A stretch of DNA of 22,523 nucleotides from Lachnospiraceae bacterium (GTDB lineage Bacteria; Bacillota; Clostridia; Lachnospirales; Lachnospiraceae): assembly GCA_900767585.1 (NCBI GenBank), contig CAAFZP010000113.1:1-22523 (forward strand), given 5' to 3'. Under the pieces are notes generated by a model. The model saw only the letters and a list, made by a program, of their open reading frames with translations. It had not been told where the DNA came from and did not search any database. Shown piece by piece: positions 9,226 through 14,852 of the stretch. The position numbers and the translations under genes are program-made. Positions within the stretch are counted from its first letter, which is position 1, and each line of letters starts with the position of its first letter.

Positions 9226-9241
9226 ATGTAAACGCTTGTAA
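9226..9241. promoter_or_regulatory. Possible catabolite-responsive element (cre-like)
   Basis: ATGTAAACGCTTGTAA matches the Gram-positive cre consensus WTGNAANCGNWWNCAW at all but one specified position, and matches nearly as well on the other strand. It lies just after the surface-protein stop and before the terminator, about 40 nt upstream of the next promoter's -35 box. That position is unusual for CcpA control, so this may be chance. Confidence 0.3.
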
Positions 9242-9244
9242 AGG

Positions 9245-9279
9245 AAAACAGGAGTATGGAAGTGCATACTCCTGTTTTT
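9245..9279 (+). terminator. Strong intrinsic terminator after the surface-protein gene
   Basis: A perfect 14-bp stem (AAAACAGGAGTATG with CATACTCCTGTTTT) with a 6-nt GAAGTG loop, running into a T-tract. The A-run on the 5' side would also provide a U-tract on the other strand. It separates the FHA-kinase-surface operon from the second PP2C. Confidence 0.93.
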
Positions 9280-9281
9280 AC

Positions 9282-9310
9282 TTGCAAACACAGGCACTGC
9301 ATATTATAAT
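9282..9310 (+). promoter_or_regulatory. Sigma-A-type promoter for the second PP2C gene
   Basis: -35 TTGCAA (9282-9287), 17-nt spacer, perfect -10 TATAAT (9305-9310), directly behind the terminator. Predicted transcription start near 9317 gives a ~90-nt leader to the ATG at 9409. A second possible -35 TTGACA at 9354-9359 has only a weak -10 (GATAGA). Confidence 0.65.
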
Positions 9311-9408
9311 TGAAAAAATGTAGAGATAACTGCCGGATGGTGTTATGGATTGCTTGACATCATCTGCGGTTGACGGGATAGAACCAGAAAAACAACGGAG
9401 GTTACCGT

Positions 9409-10140
9409 ATGGTGGATGTTGCGATGCTGACAGAGCGTGGGGGAAGAGCGCACAACGAGGATTATATAACAAAAGCAGAATATAAAGATCAGATTTGCCT
9501 GATCCTTTGCGATGGACTTGGCGGGCATGCCTGCGGGGAAGTGGCATCGGAACTGGTTGCGACAAGTGTGGCAAAACATTTTGAAAAGCAGGGGTATTAT
9601 CCGGATTTTCTGAAGGACGCATTTGAAGAGGCGCAGCATGCGCTGCTTGCGGAACAGGAAAAAAGAGATCTGGTTAATTCGATGAAGACGACACTTGTCG
9701 TGCTTGTAATCACGCCGGAGATCATCCAGTGGGCACATATTGGCGACAGCCGCCTGTACCGGATCTATGAGAATGGCACAAAATACCAGAGGACGCGTGA
9801 CCACAGTCTCGTGCAGATCCTGTGTGATACCGGTGAGATCAAAGAGTCGGAAATCCGCGAACACGAGGACCGGAATAAGCTCATGCGCGCGATGGGCGCA
9901 AAATGGGGAAACAAGACGTACGATGTGAGTGCTGTTTTGGAGCGCGGCGGGAAGCAGGCGTTTGTGCTGATGACGGATGGCTTTTGGGAGTATGTCTACG
10001 AGGAAGAGATGCTTGCAACGCTTCGTGACGCAGACAGCGCGGAAGTGTGGATTCGCGCGATGGAGAACTATGTGCTCGAGCGGGCAGATCTGACAAGGAC
10101 CGATAATTATTCCGCGATTGCGGTTCGGGTGGAAGGATAA
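9409..10140 (+). CDS. PP2C-family Ser/Thr protein phosphatase (second of two)
   Basis: 243 residues, soluble. PP2C motifs in order: H-N-E-D (Asp18), C-D-G-L-G-G (Asp35), H-I-G-D-S-R-L-Y, M-T-D-G-F-W and a closing T-D-N-Y-S motif. All expected metal ligands are present. It is clearly diverged from the PP2C at 626-1396, so it is not a recent tandem copy. GGAGG lies 7 nt before ATG 9409. The gene has its own promoter and is split from the kinase operon by a terminator; it could be a second eraser for the same kinase or serve other phosphoproteins. The HAD gene follows after 34 nt and probably shares the transcript. Confidence 0.93.
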   Translation: MVDVAMLTERGGRAHNEDYITKAEYKDQICLILCDGLGGHACGEVASELVATSVAKHFEKQGYYPDFLKDAFEEAQHALLAEQEKRDLVNSMKTTLVVLVITPEIIQWAHIGDSRLYRIYENGTKYQRTRDHSLVQILCDTGEIKESEIREHEDRNKLMRAMGAKWGNKTYDVSAVLERGGKQAFVLMTDGFWEYVYEEEMLATLRDADSAEVWIRAMENYVLERADLTRTDNYSAIAVRVEG

Positions 10141-10174
10141 ATACGGAGATTTTATACAACGGAGGATAGACAAC

Positions 10175-10828
10175 ATGTTTCGAGCAGTTGTATTTGACAT
10201 GGATGGTGTGATTACGGACACTGAAAAGTTGTATCGCCGATACCAGTTAGAAATAGGCAGAAGGCTGGGAATTCCGGATGACGTGATGACCGTTGCCTGT
10301 GAGAAAATCGCAGGAGGCAACAGGTTTACGAACAAGCCGCGGTTTGAGGCGGTGGTAGGCAGAGGTATTGACTATTTAGAGTTCCGGGCAGAAGTTATCA
10401 AGAATCTGGATGCACATATCCGGACCTATGGCGTGGAGTTAAAGCCGGGTGTGGCAGAGACTTTGAAGTATCTGAAAGAAAAAGGCGTGAAGGTCGGACT
10501 CGCCACTTCCACGGCACGTGATCGCGCGACCGGTTACCTGAAGTCACATCAGATTGATCAGTATTTTGACAAGCTGGTATTCGGGGATGCGATAGCGCAT
10601 GGCAAGCCGGCGCCGGATATATATCTGAAAGCATGTGAGATGCTGGATGTGAAACCGGAGGAAGCAATCGCGGTGGAGGATTCTATCAACGGAATCGTAT
10701 CCGCAGGAAGCGCAGGCATGTATCCGGTTATGGTGATCGATCTGATTGAGCCGAACGATACTACGAAACAATACGCAAAGAAAGTATTTGAATTCGGACG
10801 CATCGACCGTCTGAAGGAATTAATATAG
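10175..10828 (+). CDS. HAD-superfamily hydrolase, beta-phosphoglucomutase/phosphatase-like
   Basis: 217 residues, cytosolic. HAD motif I is F-D-M-D-G-V-I-T-D-T-E with nucleophile Asp8 and acid/base Asp10. Motif II Ser/Thr is in L-A-T-S-T, motif III Lys in G-K-P-A-P-D, and motif IV in V-E-D-S-I-N-G-I. The layout with an alpha-helical cap between motifs I and II fits subfamily I (beta-phosphoglucomutase, phosphoglycolate phosphatase). HAD substrates cannot be read from sequence, so only a small phosphorylated metabolite is suggested. GGAGGA at 10161-10166 sets the ATG at 10175; an in-frame extension upstream would run into the preceding PP2C gene. Confidence 0.9.
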   Translation: MFRAVVFDMDGVITDTEKLYRRYQLEIGRRLGIPDDVMTVACEKIAGGNRFTNKPRFEAVVGRGIDYLEFRAEVIKNLDAHIRTYGVELKPGVAETLKYLKEKGVKVGLATSTARDRATGYLKSHQIDQYFDKLVFGDAIAHGKPAPDIYLKACEMLDVKPEEAIAVEDSINGIVSAGSAGMYPVMVIDLIEPNDTTKQYAKKVFEFGRIDRLKELI

Positions 10829-10854
10829 TGTCGAACGAATTGACGATGCAGACA

Positions 10855-10890
10855 GAAGATGTGCGTCGAATCAGATCGGCATACATCTTC
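10855..10890 (+). repeat. Inverted repeat in the leader of the PII-like gene
   Basis: GAAGATGT (10855-10862) and its exact complement ACATCTTC (10883-10890) are separated by 20 nt within the 112-nt gap after the HAD gene. No T-tract follows, so it is not an intrinsic terminator; it could be an operator or an RNA hairpin. The gap otherwise shows only the ribosome binding site GGGAGGA (10927-10933); no convincing -35/-10 pair was found. Confidence 0.4.
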
Positions 10891-10940
10891 GAAGTAAACA
10901 GTATCTCGTTTGACACGGGAACAATAGGGAGGATAGAAAG

Positions 10941-11288
10941 ATGAGTAACATGAATTTACTGGTAGTGATTTTGAAACATGCGGAGCTTGTAAGTGAGATT
11001 TGCAAGGAGCTTGTAGAAGAAGGCGTGCACGGAGGAACAATCGTGGATGGTACTGGTATGGCAAGCGTTGTGGAGCAGATGGATGATCTTCCGATCTTTG
11101 GCATGCTGCGTTCCATTCTTGCAGATGATGACGAGAAGGAAGTTGCGAAGATGATGTTTTTCGTTGTAGATGACGACGAGATGCAGAAAGCACGGAAGAC
11201 GATAAACAAAGTGATTGGATTGGACAAGCCAAATACCGGTATCATGTTTGCGGTTCCTGTATCCTTTGTAGAAGGGCTGGGGGCATAG
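10941..11288 (+). CDS. PII-like small signalling protein
   Basis: 115 residues, soluble. The layout fits the PII-like ferredoxin fold: an N-terminal strand (N-L-L-V-V-I-L), a helix with E-L-V-S-E-I-C-K-E-L, then G-V-H-G-G-T-I-V-D-G-T-G, an acidic mid-region, and a closing strand G-I-M-F-A-V-P-V resembling the last strand of PII proteins. The classical GlnB T-loop uridylylation tyrosine is not apparent, so it is not a canonical nitrogen regulator. It ends 4 nt before a CPA2 antiporter gene. PII-like proteins often sit beside, and act on, membrane transporters by binding nucleotides or other small ligands, so it probably gates that transporter. The fold call rests on pattern only. GGGAGGA 7 nt before the ATG fixes the start. 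Confidence 0.68.
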   Translation: MSNMNLLVVILKHAELVSEICKELVEEGVHGGTIVDGTGMASVVEQMDDLPIFGMLRSILADDDEKEVAKMMFFVVDDDEMQKARKTINKVIGLDKPNTGIMFAVPVSFVEGLGA

Positions 11289-11292
11289 AGAA

Positions 11293-12495
11293 ATGGATCT
11301 GAATATACTTACTTATTTAGGAATTATGCTTCTGGCAGCGCTGATCGCGGGCAAGATTGTGAAACAGATGCGCCTCCCGAACGTAACAGGATACCTGGTG
11401 ATTGGACTTTTGATCGGCCCACACTGCCTGAATCTTTTGAGTGAAGAACTGATTGACAGCATGGATCTGGTGACAGAGCTTGCGCTTGGCTGTATCGCAT
11501 TTTCTATCGGTGCAGAGTTCAAGATGTCATTTTTGAAAAAAGTCGGCAAAGCGCCGATCGTCATCGGAATCACCGAAGGTCTGGGCGCTGTATTTGTTGT
11601 CGATACGGTATTGCTGCTGCTCGGCTATGATGTCAGTTTTGCGCTTGCGCTTGGTGCGATTGCATCCGCGACAGCGGCGGCATCTACGATGATGATCGTC
11701 AAACAGTATAAGACAAAAGGCCCGGTTACAAATACATTGCTTCCGGTTGTTGCCTTAGATGATGCAGTGGCGCTGATCGCCTATGGACTCTCGATGGCGG
11801 TTGCAAATGTCATGAGTTCGAGCGGAAGCGCACCGATCGGCAAGCTTTTGATTTCCCCATGTATCGAGATCTTTGGCGGCCTGCTGTTTGGCGCAGTGCT
11901 CGGTGTGATCATGACCCTGCTTGTTAAAGTCTACACCGGACGTGGAAACCGGCTTGCCATCACGATCATGATGATCTGCCTGTGCGTCGGCATCTCGGAT
12001 ATGGTAGGGTTTTCTTCCCTGCTTGCCTGCATGATGCTAAGCACGATATTTGCAAATATCTCAAAACAGTGTGATAAAATCTACGAGCCGCTCGACCGGA
12101 TCACTCCGCCGATTTATATGATGTTTTTCATTCTGTCCGGTGCATCACTCGACGTGACGGTTATCGTGTCAGTCGGTGTCGTCGGCGCGGTTTATGTCAT
12201 CGGACGTATCGTCGGGAAAGCACTCGGCGCAGCATTTGGTGCGAAGATTTCAAAGGCACCGAAAGTTGTCCAGAAATGGCTTGGCCTGACACTTGTTCCG
12301 CAGGAAGGTGTGGCAATCGGACTTGCCACTTCCGCAGGAAAATCCCTGCCACAGTATGCGGCACAGATTCAGACGATCGTGCTCTGTGGAGTCGTAATCT
12401 ATGAGCTGATCGGACCGGTCATCACGAAGATCGCATTGAAAAAGTCCGGCGAACTGATTGAGGAACCAAAGAAGAAAACACCTGCGAAAGCATAG
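11293..12495 (+). CDS. CPA2-family cation/proton antiporter
   Basis: 400 residues, polytopic (about 11-13 hydrophobic spans), plasma membrane. The start holds the family signature T-G-Y-L-V-I-G-L-L-I-G-P-H and then E-L-A-L-G-C-I-A-F-S-I-G-A-E-F. Adjacent aspartates D156-D157 in A-L-D-D-A-V-A-L correspond to the ion-binding pair of electrogenic CPA2 exchangers (NhaA/NapA type). There is no C-terminal RCK/TrkA-N or TrkA-C domain; the chain stops after a short Lys-rich tail (K-K-K-T-P-A-K-A). Regulation could therefore come from the PII-like protein encoded just upstream. Expected role: Na+ or K+ against H+ exchange for pH and ion balance; the ion cannot be told from sequence. Confidence 0.9.
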   Translation: MDLNILTYLGIMLLAALIAGKIVKQMRLPNVTGYLVIGLLIGPHCLNLLSEELIDSMDLVTELALGCIAFSIGAEFKMSFLKKVGKAPIVIGITEGLGAVFVVDTVLLLLGYDVSFALALGAIASATAAASTMMIVKQYKTKGPVTNTLLPVVALDDAVALIAYGLSMAVANVMSSSGSAPIGKLLISPCIEIFGGLLFGAVLGVIMTLLVKVYTGRGNRLAITIMMICLCVGISDMVGFSSLLACMMLSTIFANISKQCDKIYEPLDRITPPIYMMFFILSGASLDVTVIVSVGVVGAVYVIGRIVGKALGAAFGAKISKAPKVVQKWLGLTLVPQEGVAIGLATSAGKSLPQYAAQIQTIVLCGVVIYELIGPVITKIALKKSGELIEEPKKKTPAKA

Positions 12496-12503
12496 GAATA
12501 AGC

Positions 12504-12532
12504 TTGCATAAAAGCAGCCTGGATGTCATATA
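12504..12532 (+). promoter_or_regulatory. Weak candidate promoter upstream of the TIGR04086-like gene
   Basis: TTGCAT (12504-12509) is followed after 17 nt by CATATA (12527-12532), overlapping an AT-rich TATATATTT run. It would place the structured leader at 12553-12614 in the 5' untranslated RNA. The match is poor and read-through from the antiporter gene is equally possible. Confidence 0.3.
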
Positions 12533-12552
12533 TATTTACCAAGGTATGTGTT

Positions 12553-12614
12553 GTTTCGGATGGAAATCCACATAGATACTATGTACATTCCCGTCTGGAA
12601 CCAAAATGTGGATT
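12553..12614 (+). promoter_or_regulatory. Foldable 5' leader with two competing stems
   Basis: GTTTCGGATGGAAAT (12553-12567) can pair with ATTCCCGTCTGGAAC (12587-12601) over 15 positions with three G-U wobbles and one mismatch, capped by ACATAG-ATA-CTATGT (12570-12584). A second, perfect 9-bp pairing, AATCCACAT (12565-12573) with ATGTGGATT (12606-12614), overlaps the first stem and ends right at the GGAG ribosome binding site (12615-12618). Two exclusive folds next to the start site suggest translational control; it matches no riboswitch class known to me. Confidence 0.5.
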
Positions 12615-12627
12615 GGAGTAAAGATAT

Positions 12628-12987
12628 ATGGAAAAAAAGGCTGCTTTTTGCATGTTGAAGGCTTTGATCGTGGCTTATGTCGTGACAGGCGTGCTGCTTG
12701 TCGTTTTATCATTTGCCTTATGGAAACTTGGAATCAGTGAACTTCTCATCGGACTTGGCGTGACAGGCATCTATCTTTTTTCCTGTGCTGTGGGCGGATT
12801 TTTTATCGGGAAATGCATGGAGACAAAAAGGCTTCTGTGGGGGTTCCTGATCGGCTTTTTGTATGCGCTTGTGCTCATTGCCGTTTCACTTATTGCCAGA
12901 GGCGGATTCCAGGGATTTGCGCATGGGGAACCTGCCAGATTACTTGTCTGCCTGTGCGGGGGTGCAATCGGAGCGTTCCTGTCGTAA
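12628..12987 (+). CDS. TIGR04086-family small membrane protein
   Basis: 119 residues with four hydrophobic spans: about 9-30, 36-60, 66-86 and 98-118. It resembles the TIGR04086 family of uncharacterised Firmicute membrane proteins (YrzE-like), including the last span with C-G-G-A-I-G-A-F-L at the C-terminus. Members are often found near the SCIFF peptide and Sec translocase genes, as here: scfA, scfB and secDF follow in order. Function unknown; a link to peptide handling or to the Sec machinery is only suggested by context. Start ATG 12628 follows GGAG at 12615-12618 with a 9-nt gap, beside a foldable leader. Confidence 0.75.
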   Translation: MEKKAAFCMLKALIVAYVVTGVLLVVLSFALWKLGISELLIGLGVTGIYLFSCAVGGFFIGKCMETKRLLWGFLIGFLYALVLIAVSLIARGGFQGFAHGEPARLLVCLCGGAIGAFLS

Positions 12988-13040
12988 CGGAAAGCTGGCA
13001 AGTTCAGTTACACCCGGATTCTAACACGTAAAAAATAATC

Positions 13041-13069
13041 GTGACAAACGCGGGGGATTGTGTTACAAT
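13041..13069 (+). promoter_or_regulatory. Extended -10 promoter of the SCIFF gene
   Basis: -35 GTGACA (13041-13046), 17-nt spacer, TGT then -10 TACAAT (13064-13069), giving an extended -10 promoter. The predicted start near 13076 yields a ~65-nt leader with a small hairpin, GCGGGGA (13083-13089) with TTCCCGC (13108-13114), and a strong AGGAGG (13128-13133) 8 nt before the scfA ATG. The sequence between 12988 and 13040 shows nothing further. Confidence 0.7.
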
Positions 13070-13141
13070 GCCCTTATATCATGCGGGGAGAAGCGCAAGT
13101 TGCCAAATTCCCGCTAAAAATCAGAGCAGGAGGAAACTAAG

Positions 13142-13282
13142 ATGAAGAGAATTAAGACTTTGACACAGAAGACAATGAAGAGCACAGTTGTAAAGGGTGG
13201 CTGTGGCGAGTGCCAGACATCTTGCCAGTCTGCATGCAAGACAAGCTGCACAGTTGGTAACCAGAGCTGCGAGAACAAATAA
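13142..13282 (+). CDS. scfA: SCIFF six-cysteine ranthipeptide precursor
   Basis: 46-residue ribosomally made peptide. The leader half is basic (M-K-R-I-K-T-L-T-Q-K) and the core holds exactly six cysteines at 21, 24, 28, 32, 36 and 43, with spacing C-x2-C-x3-C-x3-C-x3-C-x6-C. This is the SCIFF signature. In the Clostridium thermocellum homologue CteA, the maturase joins Cys32 to Thr37 by a thioether; both residues are present at the same numbers here. The maturase gene follows. SCIFF peptides are near-universal in Clostridia and have been linked to cell-cell signalling, but their role is not settled. Very strong AGGAGG and a good promoter point to high expression, as expected for a precursor made in excess of its enzyme. 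Confidence 0.96.
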   Translation: MKRIKTLTQKTMKSTVVKGGCGECQTSCQSACKTSCTVGNQSCENK

Positions 13283-13310
13283 TTACAGATAAAGAAGTGT
13301 GAACATGCAC

Positions 13311-13356
13311 TTCACGAAGGAAGGGGATGTCCTGCGATGTCCCCTTTCTTCGTGAA
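13311..13356 (+). other. Long intercistronic hairpin between scfA and scfB
   Basis: A 17-bp stem with a single G-U wobble, TTCACGAAGGAAGGGGA (13311-13327) with TCCCCTTTCTTCGTGAA (13340-13356), and a 12-nt loop. No U-tract follows, so full termination is unlikely; it may stabilise the short scfA RNA or cause partial termination or processing that lowers scfB. A small alternative stem, GAAGTG (13294-13299) with CACTTC (13308-13313), shares three bases with it. Confidence 0.75.
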
Positions 13357-13445
13357 ATATTCAATGAACTACCCTCTTGGGGTTAGAAAATGTAGAGTGT
13401 AAAGCAATCACTTATAGAAAAGAGAAAATAGGAGTGACAAGGAAA

Positions 13446-14828
13446 GTGGTACACCAGTACAAGAACAATGGGTATAATATCGTGCTTGATGTGTGCAGCG
13501 GCTCCGTACATGTAGTGGATGACCTCATATACGACATGGTCGCATTGTATGAGGAACATGATCTGGCAGCTATAACAGATGCAATTTTCGAAAAGTATGG
13601 AGATACCTATAGCAAGGAAGATATCCAGGATGCATACTCTGATATCACAGAACTGAAGGACAGCGGACAGCTGTTTACAGAGGATGAATTCAAGGATGTT
13701 ATTATCGATTTTAAGAAGAGAAAGACCGTGGTCAAAGCGCTCTGTCTACATATCGCCCATGACTGCAACCTCGCCTGCAAGTATTGCTTCGCGGATGAAG
13801 GCGAGTATCATGGACAGAAACGGGAACTTATGAGTTTGGAAGTAGGCAAGCAGGCGATTGACTTTTTGATAGAAAATTCCGGGAACCGCGTGAACCTCGA
13901 AGTTGATTTCTTCGGCGGCGAGCCGCTGATGAACTTCGATGTGGTGAAGGAGATTGTGGCATACGGACGAAGCAAGGAAAAAGCGGCAAACAAGAACTTC
14001 CGTTTCACCCTGACGACGAACGGTATGCTGTTAAATGATGAAGTCATAGACTTCTGCAACAAAGAGATTTCAAACGTTGTATTGAGTCTGGATGGCAGAA
14101 AAGAGATCAACGACAAGATGCGCCCGACCAGAAATGGCAAGGGAAGCTATGACATTATTGTGCCGAAGTTCCAGAAGTTCGTGGAGAAGCGCGGCGATAA
14201 GAGTTATTATGTGCGCGGTACATTTACGAGAAACAATCTGGATTTCACAAAAGACTTTGAACTTATGACAGAACTTGGGTTCAAGGAGATTTCGATTGAA
14301 CCGGTTGTAACACCGGATGAGAATGATTATGCGATCCGCGAGAAAGATCTGCCGGCAGTCTTTGAACAGTATGACAAGCTGGCTGTGGATCTGATCCGCA
14401 GGGAGAAGGAAGGAAAACCGGTGACATTCTTCCATTATAAGCTTGACTTAAATGGCGGACCGTGCGTGTACAAGCGCCTGTCCGGATGTGGTTCCGGAAC
14501 AGAATATCTGGCGGTGACACCGACCGGAGATCTGTATCCGTGTCATCAGTTCGTCGGACATGACGAGTACAAGCTGGGAGATGTATTCCATGGCGTAGAC
14601 CGGACGGACATCGTGGACGAATTCAAGCAGAATAACGTTTACGCAAAAGAAAAATGTAAAAACTGCTTTGCGCGGTTTTACTGCAGTGGCGGCTGTGCGG
14701 CAAATTCCTACCAGTTCCATGGCAATATATTAGACACATACGATATCGGCTGTGAATTGCAGCGCAAGCGTGTCGAATGTGCGATTATGATGAAAGCTGC
14801 TCTCGCCGATGAAGATGCGGCAGAGTAA
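13446..14828 (+). CDS. scfB: SCIFF maturase, radical SAM/SPASM thioether synthase
   Basis: 460-residue cytosolic iron-sulfur enzyme that uses S-adenosylmethionine radical chemistry to make cysteine-to-threonine thioether links in ScfA. An N-terminal precursor-recognition part (V-H-Q-Y-K-N-N-G-Y-N-I-V-L-D-V) is followed by the radical SAM motif C107-x3-C111-x2-C114 and F-F-G-G-E-P-L. The C-terminal SPASM part has many cysteines: C348, C366 in Y-P-C-H-Q-F, then C-K-N-C, Y-C-S-G-G-C and two more near the end, enough for two auxiliary 4Fe-4S clusters. GTG 13446 is chosen because family members begin at the V-H-Q-Y segment and GGAG/AAGG lie just upstream; a TTG at 13377 would add 23 residues with no ribosome site. 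Pairs with the preceding precursor gene. Confidence 0.95.
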   Translation: MVHQYKNNGYNIVLDVCSGSVHVVDDLIYDMVALYEEHDLAAITDAIFEKYGDTYSKEDIQDAYSDITELKDSGQLFTEDEFKDVIIDFKKRKTVVKALCLHIAHDCNLACKYCFADEGEYHGQKRELMSLEVGKQAIDFLIENSGNRVNLEVDFFGGEPLMNFDVVKEIVAYGRSKEKAANKNFRFTLTTNGMLLNDEVIDFCNKEISNVVLSLDGRKEINDKMRPTRNGKGSYDIIVPKFQKFVEKRGDKSYYVRGTFTRNNLDFTKDFELMTELGFKEISIEPVVTPDENDYAIREKDLPAVFEQYDKLAVDLIRREKEGKPVTFFHYKLDLNGGPCVYKRLSGCGSGTEYLAVTPTGDLYPCHQFVGHDEYKLGDVFHGVDRTDIVDEFKQNNVYAKEKCKNCFARFYCSGGCAANSYQFHGNILDTYDIGCELQRKRVECAIMMKAALADEDAAE

Positions 14829-14852
14829 AATAAGTGAAGGAGAGACAAAAAG

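Noticed and set aside
8598..9302. 234-codon minus-strand frame at the end of the surface-protein gene
   Set aside because: It would have to start beyond the terminator, and it runs opposite clear Ig-like repeats; composition is Cys/Phe/Ile-rich as expected from an antisense shadow.
9343..10335. 330-codon minus-strand open frame over the second PP2C
   Set aside because: Opposite a gene with all PP2C motifs, its own promoter and ribosome site; the minus-strand protein shows no family features and no ribosome site was evident.
12988..13040. Terminator after the TIGR04086-like gene
   Set aside because: Only a 5-bp GTAAC/GTTAC pairing with a long loop and no T-tract.
13142..13282. Small metallothionein or ferredoxin-like protein
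   Set aside because: The six-cysteine spacing, basic leader and adjacent radical SAM/SPASM maturase identify it as a SCIFF precursor.
13377..13445. TTG extension of the SCIFF maturase
   Set aside because: No ribosome site upstream, and family members start at the V-H-Q-Y segment encoded from 13446.
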